Source: Perkinsus olseni
Taxonomy: Eukaryota; Perkinsozoa; Perkinsida
Assembly (NCBI GenBank): GCA_013115125.1
Contig: JABANN010000366.1
Span: 1 to 34,904 of the forward strand
Reading direction: 5' to 3'
Length of the DNA stretch: 34,904 nt
Position numbers and translations under genes: made by a program. The notes below the pieces were generated by a model. That model made no database searches and had not been told where the DNA came from. It worked only from the letters and a program-made list of their open reading frames with translations. Below are positions 20,901-32,554 of the stretch, piece after piece (within the stretch, counting starts at the first letter, position 1; each line of letters opens with the position of its first letter).

Positions 20901-23900
20901 TGGTGAACCTTTCGGCCCCACGAGCGTCGTGCTAACTGGCGTCTCGGATCTGACGAAGCCTGTCGCCTCAAGCCAGACTACGCTGTACGTGCAAACCCGT
21001 GATGTAGCTGGTAACGATTGCGACGCCTTCTACCCGGATACGGTGGTCTTGGCTTCCCTGACTCCAATAGACGCCGACAGTCCCTGTCGCAGCTCTCCTC
21101 TTGGTGTGATGGGAGAGCCTATGACGAGTGCCGCAGGGACCACGGGGGTGTATGTGATTCATGCTGTGCTAGAAGGCTGTGGGGCGCACAATCTGAGTGT
21201 GACTGTTAACAGCCTTCATGTGGAGGGCTCGCCCTTTTCTATTGATATCCAAAGAGGGCCAGTGGCGGCCTTCCAAGTCGTCGCCAACGGGACGGCGACA
21301 ACGAAGAAGTACGAAGTCGGCAGGCGATCGTATGTCGACCTTCTTCTACGTGACGCCCTCGGCAATCCCACAACTGCTCAGGGCTTCGACCCCAGGCGGG
21401 ATCTCGAAGTTCGACTCACGTGGCTCTCACCTTATGACCGTTTGGATGAGCACCTGGAGCTGCCAACCCCACCGCCTGGTGGGGCCAGCCCTTGTAGCGA
21501 CTTGACGGTGAATGACTGGCGTACTCGATGCGGCGGCTTCGAGTTCTTGGACGACTTCCTCTATCTGTCCAACATCTTCCCAGTCTCGATTGAGCCAGAA
21601 GTTGAGTCCATTGATGGGCCCTTGGGCCTGGTCCGCCTGGCCTTCACCGCCTTCCGGGCCGGCCCGAGCAACTGGTCTATATCGATTAACGGGACACGTA
21701 TCCGAGGACCCCTGTCGAGCCCTGACGTTGGTAGATCAGGGCCGCTGGAGACTTTGGAGCAGCGCGAGAAACACCGCTGGTATGCTTGGGGCGTGGCTGG
21801 GAGCAAGGCGTATGGTCCGATGAGCATCATTCGCTACACCGACCTCCACTACCTGAGGGCGAATCCTATCTTGGCCAATGAAACGAACATTACTATGACG
21901 CTGTTGCTCCGCGATCGTTTTGGCAACGTCATCTCCACGAACACGGGGCAGTGGGTAACCATCAGAGTTGGGACTTCGGTGGGGGTTGCCGATGAAAGAT
22001 GCTCCTATTCGGGCGCGGGGCAGTTCTTCTGCAGTATCATCCCCGCCGTAGCTGGGGCCTCCGAGGACCTCAGTGTGGACGTCGATGGTCTGCCGGCTGG
22101 CGTTGTGATGGGCGACGTGCCTGTTGGAGACCAATGCTACGGACCTCAACCTTGCGTGGTTGAGGAAGGGCGGCAGGTGGCCGCCGCTGCTGGCTCGAGC
22201 GCCACCTGTGACTGTCGACAGGAGCTGGTCTCGGGTGAGCTCTGTCGACATGGTCGCTCGGGCCAGTGTAGTTCTCTCAGGCCCCCACTCGATCACAGTG
22301 CGTCCGTCGATGCCTCGAGGGCACCACACCACCGTGGAATGCTCCTATTGCTTCACTTATCGAGGCAGCTTGGTGGGCATGGGGAGAGTCGTCCCCGCAG
22401 AGCTGCCTTTGAAAGTTCAGATCGCGGGAGGAGGCCCGTACGAGGCGCTTGTCACCCTGCGGGACTCGGCGGGTAATGTGGTCACCGACCCTGAAGAGTA
22501 CATATCACAGAGCATACCCTTCGAGAGCCGTGTTAAAGTAAGCTGGTGGTCTCGTCTTGTTCAGCCCCATTGTTCATTTCTAGGTAAGAGCGCGCATAGG
22601 AGAGGTCTGGATGGAGGACGAGGTTATCAACAGCAATGGAAGTGTGACGGTTAAGGTTACCTACCCAGTCGCAGGTAACGCCGGTGGTTGACCGCTTAGA
22701 CGATACTCCGATGGAGGCCCCAGGCTTGCTCGCAGTCGCGGATTTACCTCTCGGATAGTAGTACTGACCTCCATGCTTTCCTTGGGCTGCAGGCATCGAC
22801 AGGCTGCGAGTTTTCGTCGGAGTCGGTTGTCGGACGCTGAGCGAGCAGAGTAGTCGTCGTGTCGATTCGGACGTCTGTGAGGAGGTGAGTGAACCTTTTT
22901 CCTGCGTCCCTTCGGGGGGGGGAGTTCTCGTTGTCTCGTATCACGGCTTGGCTCCTGCGCAGAGACGTTCTCATTCACGTAGGTTAGGAACTCACCTAGC
23001 GAGCCACTAACCTTCCACCCCTCAACGCCCTCTCCATTGGGCTCGGATTGTCAAATACCAGCCAACAGCGTGAGGCGAACAGCATGCCTACTGCCTGTAC
23101 TCCGGTTTGACAGATCCTCCCACCTCGGGCAGACGAGGATTTCATCGTTACATGCTCTCCTCGTGATGCCCATGGGAACCAAGTGTCCGATCCTGCGGCT
23201 GATGACCAGCACTATTTGGTCACGATGGATGGTAAGAATTTCTTACTGTACAAGGGGTTGCTTACTGAGAAACCTCTTGCTTCATTCCTGTGTGGTGATG
23301 CTCTTGCTGGCCATGCGGGAGAAGTCCCTGGTCATCTGATCGTCATTGGCGCTCCCTTCCAGGTCCCCCGCCACCAACCGGGGGAGGTTCAAGTCGCATA
23401 TCATCGTGGCTCCGATACGACGCATCGAGTGGCGTGTACGGTTGCTGCAGCAACCGGAGGAGGCGTCGGGAGCGTACTGATCTGCCTTAGTTACACGAAC
23501 AGCCGGGAGGATGTATCTGATGTTACCACTGAAACCCTTCGTCCACTAGGCGCAGGAACCTGGAACGTTGTGGTGAGTTGTGCAGTTCTCAGGCGCCCGA
23601 GTTGGGGTTTTCATGATGCATTACATCGCCGGGGTAGTCTAGTGGTTATGACGTCTGCCTTACACGCAGAAGGTCGCGAGTTCGATCCTCGCCTCTGGTA
23701 TATCGTTCAACACTGATTGATTTAGTGTGTTATGACGTTACGAGCCTTGTGTCTCTTCGATCCTTCTTTATACCTCAGGTCACGCAAGTTATACCAGGAG
23801 GCTCATTGGTTACGATATACTCCACAGCAGAAGGAGGCAGTAGCGGCCCGATTGACGCCTCCCATTCTAGTTATGATCTCGACGAGCAATTCATGTACGA

Positions 23901-26900
23901 AGCGAAGTCCGAAGCCTCTGCCTCTATCTTCTGTTGCATCAGGTACACCAGAATTGACCCGAGCGTTGCCCTCGACGTCCCCGTGATGTCGTTTGTCCAC
24001 CCTGGTGCACCAGTTTTCAGGTAAAGGCCCTCTGGGGAGCGGAGGATTCTGCGTCTGCTACTGCTGCCTTCACTCAGGTGGAGCGTAGCTTGGCGATTTT
24101 GGCTGATGCCTCTTCCTATAGAGCCGCAGCTCGGGGGGACGCATGAGTTCAAAGTCGAGACGAGTGGAGGCACTAAGATCCTTCTCCAGTTGAATGGTGC
24201 GTCACCCTGTGGCGTACTGAGGTGCAGGCCAGCTCTGTCAGGGACGCGTTGTGGGTCGTTGGCCAGCTGCAACTTGACGATGGTGCCGCCGGTGCATAAC
24301 GTCGGTCGGCCCTTCCCGTGCTCTCTAACCTACACCCATCTACAAGGGCATGCTAAGCTCAGACTCCTACATCGATATCACTCAAATGATGCCACGACCG
24401 GACCACCTCTAATCACCAGTTGGAAAGAGGTCGTCGACCTGCCATCCGTGTTCCTTCTGCCGTTCATCGTTTCTGAGCAGTCGCGTCGCTCCCTCAGGTG
24501 AACGAGTCTGAGCTGCATTACCGTCTTTCCGTGAGCTACATCAACGGCCGAGTGCATTATGGACCAACTCCTTTCCAAGCCACTATCGAGGCTGGTCGCG
24601 CCGTGCCCAGCCAGTCCACCGTCACGGACCTGGGGATATTCTTCGTATACAGCGAGAACAGTTTCACCTTAATTCCTCGAGACGAGTGGGGGAATGGTGT
24701 AACCTGGTCGAGCGAGGTTCTAACCGACCGTCTCAATGCTTACATCAGCGGCGATCCGGACACCCCGATCAGCTGGGAGATCCATCCAACCATATCAGGC
24801 GCGTACAGGGCGACTCTGAGACCATCGATAAGCAGCGCGAAGATGCGGGCACTAGACGCAAATGAGCGAGAGTTTCTGGCGACCGCGAAGGTATCGTCCT
24901 TCTCGAGCCTGTTGGTGGTTACCCTGGACGGAGAGGATATAAAGGACTCGCCGTTGGAGGTTGTTGTCGGCCCTTCCAGCGGCTACGGACGATGGACGGT
25001 CATTGCCGGCGAGGGCGCCGTTGAGGCGACCGTCGCAACGGAGGCCTCCTTCGAACTCACGTTATACGACAGGCTGGAGAACCCGCGCCTCGACTGGGGC
25101 AAGGACGATGACGTCGAGTGTTGGGTGTCCAACACGGAGAGCTCTCACATCGTACCTGTCGACTGTACGTTCATGAACAATACCCAGGTTTGGAGGTGCC
25201 GTTATAAACCCATCATCAGCGGCAAGCTCCGGATTCAATGCCGGGTTAACGGCTACTTCGTTCGGGTGGGAACGGCCGAGCACATGTCAGTCACAGTGAT
25301 GCCTCATCCTGTTGCACCGGAGGGAGCGGCCCTCCATGAAATCTCCAGAAGGGAGGGAGAAGACGGCTCGCTGGACACAAGAGTGAATGCGTCGTTCAGC
25401 GTGTACAGCCCGGACACGGGACACGTGTGGCCTGATGCTTATCGAAAGGACCAGGATCCGCCGCAGCAGCTTGGTCTCTGGTATGAAGATATCTTCGACA
25501 ATATAGTGAGGGACGACCTCTCTGTGGCGATGCTGTGTACGGCTGACTACCCAGCGAGGCTGGGAGAGGAAGGCGTTGGCGACACGCGCTCGGATGCCTG
25601 CAGGAAGCAAATTGGACCGGTGGGCTCGCGCTTAGAATGGGCGTGACCGTTCATCCGTGGCAAGCTTAGGTTCAGCTCGACCCCAACCTTGGCCGTTTCA
25701 ATCTGCCGCTCACTCCCGAAGTCTTTCCATCAGATGGTGCCTATCGACTCTGGTGCTACGTCCTCCAACGCGGCGGTCTCTATCTCCGCGTGTGGGACTC
25801 AGCGTGGCCTGAAGACATGCATCACTCCAGTCAGGTCAGCTGGACTGTCGTTTCTGATGGGGCCTAGAGTGATCCCTGTTCTCAGAGGCGATACCCGTCC
25901 TCGGTGTCGTCTGAGGACTATGAAGTGCCATTGGAGTGGAGCTTCGCTTCGCTAATTTGGGACGGCTTCTTAAGGCCGGATGAGGATGGGGAGTATACGT
26001 TATCACTTAAAGCCCCATTGCATGCCACGGTTGTCCGACTATACTTCAACTACACTTCCGATGCTAATAACGCCACCATTCCGTTAAAGAGCAATATTCT
26101 ATACCCCGTGCAAGTGAGGTCCCCGGTTCGATCCCCGGTCGGCGCATTTTTGCGCAATCAGATACACTTATACGGCCTGAAGGGTGGGGACTCAGCGACC
26201 CTACTGTGGAGTAATGGCAGTGTACCGCTGCATCCACTGCAGGGGGAATATCTTTTCCATTCTCCCTCTCTCCTCGCGGACTTCCCGCGGCTTCTGAACG
26301 TAACCAATGCGACGTCGCAGAGTCAGAGGCGTCTTACGGAAGTTCCGATACCAATCGAACCCGTCGTAGCCGGTAGAAATCAGCCTTCTAGGGGTCCTCA
26401 AAAAAATAATACACGCAGGAAAGAGGCGACCTTACCGCCATTACTACCTCCCCCCCGCTCACCGCCATTGCATCTTCCACTACCACCATTACCACCATCG
26501 GCAGAGCAGGCCTCTCTCGTGGACGACGTGGTGATCTCCACTGATCAAAATGGTGACGTAGCCACAGTGGATGACCTAGCCACCGGTGAAAGATCAGCGG
26601 CCATTACGCGGATACTCAGTAGTGTTCCGGCCCAACCAGTAGTCGTACGTGGCGGTAACTCCGAGAACCGCATCACTATTAAATGGGACGCCGTGAGCAG
26701 CGCAGTGACCCCTGTGAACTACACCGTGCTGGTGGACGGCGACGTGAAAGTCTCGGGTGATCGGCCTACAGCGCCATGGCTTTCTGTGTCAGCTTTGACC
26801 AGGCACGATGGACCTCTCGTACACACTGACGCCTTGCGATAAGGGCGCGTACTACGACTTCAAAGTGACGCCCAGGCGTTTGCTTGTCTTTCTTCCTCTA

Positions 26901-29900
26901 TTGGATGCCAGGTTTATGCAAGCTCCCCGGCTGGCGATGGCCCAGTGAGCGGCAATCTCAATCGCCCTTGCGGGAGGATACCGGGCCCGACCGGCACACT
27001 GCGGTAAGCTACTACCGTGCCATATGAAGAGGTTATCACTTGTATCAGACCGCTCGGAGCCGATTGCCTGGCCAACCCTAAATGGATCGCTTTCGAGTGG
27101 GATCCACCAGAAGATGATGGTGGATTTCCCCTACGAGGGTATAAGATACTTCGAGCTCCACAGTCGGACCCGTTCAACTGGCAGCCTATAGACCCAGTAC
27201 CACACCTTCGCGGAATCGTCCATGTCTATGCATGTGGCAGGTCAGTGGCGTGGCGGTGCATCAGACCAATTTCACTGATAAGTTCACCGGGAGTCTCGTC
27301 TTCGGGCAATACTACAGTTACAGAGTGGTGGCGATGAACGGCATTGATGATCTTGACCACTCAAATGCGTCCGAGCCTCTAGTAGCGCTATGCAGTACGG
27401 ATGAGAGTTCGTTGCCTTGTTTGTCATTGCGCTGCTACTAGCCACCCCTCCAGCGTCTCCGGCTGCTCCCACGAGGGACTACCCTCCACACTCCAGAACG
27501 GCTGTAACTGTGTATTGGCAGGAAGTAGCCTGAGGGCTCCCCCCATCATTCTGCTATCCGTGCTTTCGCTGTGTTCAGGTGTCAGGAGCCGATGGCTATC
27601 GACTCTACGCCAAGCGTGATGATTACGAGGCGGTCAGTCTGATCTATGACGGTATGGGCCTTGGAGGTCGCCTCAACTTTACACACGCCAAGTGGGCCGC
27701 CCCTTCAAGCTAGTGGACTCGAGCTTTCCGCGCAGCTTGGAGGCGGGTGTAGTTTACACCTACTGGTTGACGGCTCTCTCGGCGGCTAGCGAGAGCGGCT
27801 GGTCTCTACCGCTCGTGGCTGTGGCAGCTGAACTCAGTGGACCGCCCTCCGTTGTACCACCGGAGAGACCGCAGGATTTCAGGTGAGAATCGACACTGAC
27901 TGACCTCCCCCATCCACCAGAGCGAAGCACAATAAGCCTAGGCCATCCTCTTGTATATATTCATGTCATTTCTTCAGGTGGCAGTATCCCGAAGACGATG
28001 GAGGGACACCGGTGAGGTCATTCCAGGTTCTCATGGAACTTTACAATGCGTCGCGAAGCGGCCCGGTTAACTGGACTGCACAGAACGACTCGATCCTCCA
28101 CTATCGCCCATGGAGAACCTCACTTTCAAGGTGGATGCTGTGGACATGCTGCTGAGTAGCCAGAGCGGTCGTCAGAACGGATCTCTTTGAGATTGGCCGA
28201 GACTACGTCTTGAGAGTCCGAGCAGTAACTGACGCGGGAGAGGGAAAGTCATCTTCTGGAGTGCTGGTGAGCGGAGGCCAGTCAACGCAGCTCATAACAT
28301 TGTGGTCGTCTAACGTGTCGCGGTAAGGATCGCCTTCGACGCACGAGTGGTTCACAGTTCCTGGCTCCCTATGCTTTGTCAGAGACCACGTCGAGTTGGA
28401 GTGGGCTAGTCCTGGATCCAACACCACCATGGACGTGTACGTGGACGATGGGAACGATGGCTCGTTGGTCTTCTGGACCGGAGGCATCTCTTACACTAGA
28501 GCTACGATTGGTCCTCTGATGACAGGAAAGAAGTATAGAGTTCAGGTATGAGGCTGGAGCCTGCTGTATCTGTCTCTCGACGACTGTAGAACGTGCCGGT
28601 TTAGCTTAGTGGTAGAGCGTCAGTCTTGTAAACTGAAGGTCGGCGGTTCGATCCCGCCATCCGGCTTATCTTATTCGGGCTCAAGAAATCTCGGGAGACC
28701 TTCTTAGTTCCTCTCCCCGTCAGTATATTCGATGACAACAAGCGCTACGAGCACGAAATTTGATACCGAACTTCCCCCGCAGGTCATCAGTTCGAACACC
28801 TGCCTCGTCGAGCATTGCCATAACGGCCCTTCGACACCGACCACTGTTGCTGTACTTTCTGATGTGATTAATGTAACGCTGTCTGCCCATGCTGGCCCGC
28901 CACAAACTGATCTTAGTGTTGATACTACTGGCACCACGGTCGAAGTAAGCGCGCTTTGCGCCGGCTGCTAACGAGTGGCTCTATGAGGCTTCTTGGTCAT
29001 CACCACCTGCGTAACTCAGGTATCTTGGAAGCCCAACTCGGACACCGGAGGAACTCCTGTCACGGCTTGGATCATTGAGCGTGACAACGGCACTGCAAGC
29101 TTGTCAAATCATCCCAATACGGAGTTCTCCCAGATAGCGCGACTTGAGGTGGCCGAGTCGCGGATGTTCTTTGTGGACTCGCCGCCGCTGAATGTGTCTG
29201 TCATGCTTGGTTGGTGCTCCTCCTGCCCTGTGCGATACCGCTATCGAGTGCGCCCGGTGAACGCTGCGGGAGAATCGAGATGGTCTTCCATTACCCAAGA
29301 TGCTTGGATGGTTCCTACCCCTGGTTTGCCGACAGCGTCGCTGCTGAATGACGTCGACGGCGGTCCGTGTCTGGTCGTGGCATGGGACAACGTCTCGTAC
29401 GCCGCGTTCTATCAGGTGAGGTTCTGAGCTACCATGGAGCGATTACCGTGATTACGCAAGGTACGAGGAGAACTCTCCGACCCGGAGGATACGGCAGACT
29501 CGTCAGAGTCTTTTTTTGTGAACGGTACCACCGACCTACAGTCGACCTTCTGCCCTGATGATCGAACCTTGGGGAAGCGCTACGCTTTTTCCGTGAGTCT
29601 CGAGGAAGCGCCAAATCTCTCTCGAAGAACATATTACTTACCAGTCTTCTTTGTTACTCTCTTAACCGGCTGCTATTTGACGTCTGCCACGTTTGCCAGG
29701 TACGAGGTGTGAATCTCGCTGGTAACGAGGGTCCTTGGAGCTCGTACGTGACTGGTTTCATGGCGCGCGCTCCTTCCCCGCCCTCTCAACTGCGGCTTGT
29801 GGATGCTGATTGCTACCGCGGCCCTAATATCACCTTTCGCTGTAACACGCTCGACCTCGGCATAATCCCAAACACTACCGCTCCTAACACTACTACATGT

Positions 29901-31951
29901 AACAAGCTTTCCTGGCGGTACCCGGAAGATGACGGTGGATGCCGGGTGGTGGCGTATCAGCTGTTCCGCGACGGAACCCCAATCGCAATGGTCCCGGCGA
30001 GCAACACGTTCTTCGCCGATTTCAACGCTAGCTTGGTCTGTGGTGAACAGTATAGGTATGCTATCCGCGCTATCAATTGTAGGAGAGACGAATGCAGCCC
30101 TTTAGTTAGCAAAACCATCCAGCAGGGTGCACGACCAATGCCATTGTGCGCAGATTTTGTCGAGACCGCCACAGGTTGGGTATGTAATGGCAATGGCCTA
30201 ACAGCAAAGCCCTACTCAAACACATCGCTCTACTACAGCTGGCCTCGCCTCGGTGCTGCCTCGTCCCTTCGAGTGGACTGGCAGTCGGGGTTTGTTGGCA
30301 ATTCGAGCGTGCTCGGGTACATCCTCTTGCATGACGACGGCCGCATGGGTGACATGCAGGTTGTTTACAATGGAGTGGGACAACCGTCGCAAAATTTTCA
30401 TGTCCAGAGAAATCTGACGCCCGGTTTGACGTACAGAGCGATAGTCAAGGCTGTGACTACTGTTGGTGAAGGAGAGCCTTCCCCGACTCTCTACACTGTC
30501 ATGGCTGAGCCACCCGATCCTCCCACTAACTTGAGGATTGAATGGGCAACTCCAACTGGTGGGGTCGACATCTACTGGACTCCTCCGGTCTACACTGGCC
30601 ACAGTCCCATTACACGCTATGTCGTCCAGCATCGCGTGGTGGGCGAGAGCTCTGACTTCTTCACTGTTCCTCGCACTCCGAGCGGTGTTGAACAAGGGCC
30701 TTATCGTCTTGACGAAAACGACGACCTGGCGGGTGACCGAGAGTTCGAATTCCGCATAGCGAGTGTAAATGTCGCTGGTCGGAGTCGGTGGAGTAGCACT
30801 GTATCGAGATGGCTGGGGGAGCGACCACTCGCCCTGCCAGAAAGACTCGGACCGTGGATCTCGAAGATCAACATGACGCATTTGGAAATATCATGGCCCG
30901 AGCTAGATGACGAGTCGCTGTTGAGGATGGCGAATATCTTCATCCCTCGAAAAGACGTGTGGGGTTATGTTTTGCACTCGTATTCATTCACTGGAAACTT
31001 CACGCCTACTGAAGTTCTAAGAGTAACGGCAGAATCAGCTATGAGGACTGCTGTTGTTGCTGTTCCACAAGAAGCTACTTGTGGTGGTTTGTTCTGTGTT
31101 ATGTTACGCTTGTGGACGCTAGTTGGTGACGGCCCAACGTACCCGGAGCGAAGAGTCTGCACGGTAACCTCTGACCTCCCGGGCATGCCCGTTGAGCTGC
31201 TGGGCGTCCCATCACCGAGCAATAACTCCAATGTGTGGCTGACGTGGCGAGAGCCCGTTTATAGCGGGTGTCATATTGTTGTGCAGTACCTTGTTGAGGT
31301 GTACGATACCGTGATGTCAGATTCTGAAGTCCTATGGTCGCCCGCCAAGTAAGTATGCGCTTCGCCGACGCGATACATGTGAATTAGATTGTACAACGCG
31401 TCCTCGCATGTTAATCACTCTTTCGCTGTCAGTCTCGTGCCCCCGTCGGTGAGCACTACAAAGCAACCGGATACTGCAGAGTTAGCTGTGAACATCACTG
31501 ATCTTGTTCCCGGTCGAGAATACTGGCTCCGCGTTCGAGCTCGTACGAATTACAACTATGTTTGTACAGCGAGAGACAGTTGCACTCCGAGTAAGCTGTC
31601 GCTGGGAAGACACGTACCGGACATGAGTGACCCTCATCAGGTTGGGGGCCGCCGAGCGGAGAGATTGCGTTCACTCCATCAGGCTGACGATAGACTCTTG
31701 CTGCTGCTGCATGCTGTCCTAGCTGCTCGCTCAAGTTGTTCATCTTCAATACTTTTAAGACTTGAGTCCCCGTCGCGGAATTACTTTCCTTTATCCACGA
31801 TATCGCAGTTGATATGGTGGGACTGCGGGAAGAACACCTTCACGACACAAAGGAACACGTCGCAAAGATTAACAGCTCAGCTGAATTCCTAGCCATGCTC
31901 GAGAGAGTGTTAAGTGTGACATCATACAATTGTGTGTATGGCAGGCTCTAA
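17911..31951 (+). CDS. Giant secreted mosaic protein: FN3, PA14 and filamin-like domains
   Basis: The start at 17911 gives a signal peptide (MRRYLLPIVVIPTVMSA) followed at once by an FN3-like strand (VPEPPRLVVSS). From 18893 on, at least 35 GT-AG introns can be placed with matching phase. Domain order: FN3 units to about 19620; a filamin/Ig-like unit; PA14 at about 20228-20795 (GLLGQYWDN, RWTGFVQPP, RIWVDGVLIVERW); several filamin/Ig-like units to about 25830; a second PA14-like unit at about 25886-26260 (YPVQIHLY, TLLWS); a Pro-rich linker near 26440-26500; then about a dozen FN3 units (for example SWKPNSDTGGTPVTAW) to about 31600. No membrane segment is visible, so it is probably secreted or held in a cell covering; adhesion or glycan binding is inferred from the domains. 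Exons between about 18091 and 18893 and the final exon (stop near 31892 or 31951) are uncertain. Two introns hold tRNA genes. Confidence 0.82.
23628..23700 (+). tRNA. tRNA-Val(TAC), nested in an intron
   Basis: These 73 nt fold as a complete tRNA. The acceptor GCCGGGG pairs with CTCTGGT through several G-U pairs, with discriminator A. The anticodon stem is TCTGC/GCAGA around the loop CTTACAC, giving anticodon TAC (Val, GTA codons). The T-stem GCGAG/CTCGC is perfect around TTCGATC. It sits on the same strand inside the 206-nt intron 23573-23778 of the giant gene. No run of four T occurs between the tRNA and the end of the intron, so a usual Pol III terminator is not visible. Confidence 0.93.
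26114..26161 (+). other. 48-nt intron made of a tRNA 3' end
   Basis: The donor GTGAGG follows codon CAA and the acceptor is ATCAG. The intron is in phase 0, 48 nt long and free of stops, so it also reads through as coding. Removing it restores a typical PA14 strand (YPVQ joined to IHLYGLKGGDSA), which is why I call it an intron. Its sequence is a tRNA T-arm with B-box (CCGGTTCGATCCCCGG at 26123-26138), an acceptor-like TCGGCGCA and then five T (26147-26151), as at the end of a Pol III gene. GCGCA and TGCGC around the T run can form a hairpin. Confidence 0.72.
28595..28666 (+). tRNA. tRNA-Thr(TGT), nested in an intron
   Basis: These 72 nt fold as a tRNA. The acceptor GCCGGTT pairs with ATCCGGC with one T-T mismatch, and the discriminator is T. 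The D-stem is GCTT/GAGC. The anticodon stem TCAGT/ACTGA surrounds CTTGTAA, giving anticodon TGT (Thr, ACA codons). The T-stem is GGCGG/CCGCC around TTCGATC. It is on the same strand inside the 237-nt intron 28546-28782 of the giant gene. As with the tRNA-Val copy, no run of four T follows it within the intron. Confidence 0.93.
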
Positions 31952-31988
31952 CAGTTGTCTGTAGGTATTTGGTTCTATTTGTTTTCTT

Positions 31989-32234
31989 ATGTTTTTCGCC
32001 ACCGTCGCTACCATGGCTTCTGCCGTTGCTGTTGCTTCGGCCACGGAAGATTCCTGCGCCTCCCTCTGTAACCAGATTGATGGTTGCAAGACTGCCAAGT
32101 ACGGATCATACTGCAAGGCCTGGAAGGAGCCCGCCGTCTGCTTTGGTCTCGTGAGGAAGGCTGATGGTTCTTACTGCTTCCAGCCCACCGACAAGGATTG
32201 CATGATACCCTACACGAAACTCCCAGGTGGCTAG
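31989..32234 (+). CDS. Small secreted Cys-rich protein, 81 residues
   Basis: A single exon from the ATG at 31989 to TAG. The N-terminus MFFATVATMASAVAVASA is a good signal peptide with a likely Ala-x-Ala cleavage site. The mature part of about 62 residues has seven Cys (DSCASLCNQIDGC, GSYCKAW, AVCFGL, GSYCFQ, KDCMIP), which suggests a small disulfide-bonded extracellular protein. From memory it resembles perkinsid secreted-protein families, but no function is known. The odd Cys count leaves one free or used for dimerisation. It begins only 38 nt after the farthest proposed stop of the giant gene. Confidence 0.78.
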   Translation: MFFATVATMASAVAVASATEDSCASLCNQIDGCKTAKYGSYCKAWKEPAVCFGLVRKADGSYCFQPTDKDCMIPYTKLPGG

Positions 32235-32554
32235 TGACTCCTAGCTATACCTTAGCTCCGTACTGATATAGTCTGTAATCTGTCATCGCCTGTCCGTTGT
32301 AGTGACCAGCGGCGTCAACCATTGTACGTGTGTATCTGTTAGTTTGGTAAGCGTGCTGGCTCAATTTGCCCACCCTCTGCCACCCGGGTAGTTTTACTGT
32401 CTGCATCTGGACGTGCAATCCACAGCTGTCGGTGGATGGCAGTCCGATGGCCCAGATTTGATCGGCAGGGCGGGACGAGTCGAGTTGACGAGTTTTGGGT
32501 GGGAAGCTGCGATCGGGCCTAGGTTTGCATCTGCCGGCAGTGTCCTCATCGTAG
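32235..32554. other. Intergenic region between small secreted-protein genes
   Basis: A 320-nt gap. A minus-strand frame of 110 codons (32577-32245) covers it, but it starts inside the first exon of the next plus-strand gene and resembles nothing; I treat it as a chance frame. No repeat or RNA gene is seen. Confidence 0.4.

Noticed and set aside
21736-22332. 198-codon minus-strand frame
   Set aside because: It lies opposite well-supported filamin-like exons and has no domain or protein-like pattern. It is a shadow frame.
20887-22476. One 529-codon ORF taken as a complete protein
   Set aside because: It is mainly one exon (20844-22234) of the giant gene. Its start is not an ATG in a sensible place, and its last part past 22234 reads through an intron into the wrong frame.
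26430-26510. Pro-rich stretch as a separate low-complexity repeat or mobile insertion
   Set aside because: It stays in frame between the second PA14-like unit and the FN3 series and reads as an ordinary interdomain linker.
30216-30881. 221-codon minus-strand frame
   Set aside because: It is antisense to FN3 exons with clear domain signatures on the plus strand and has no recognisable motif.
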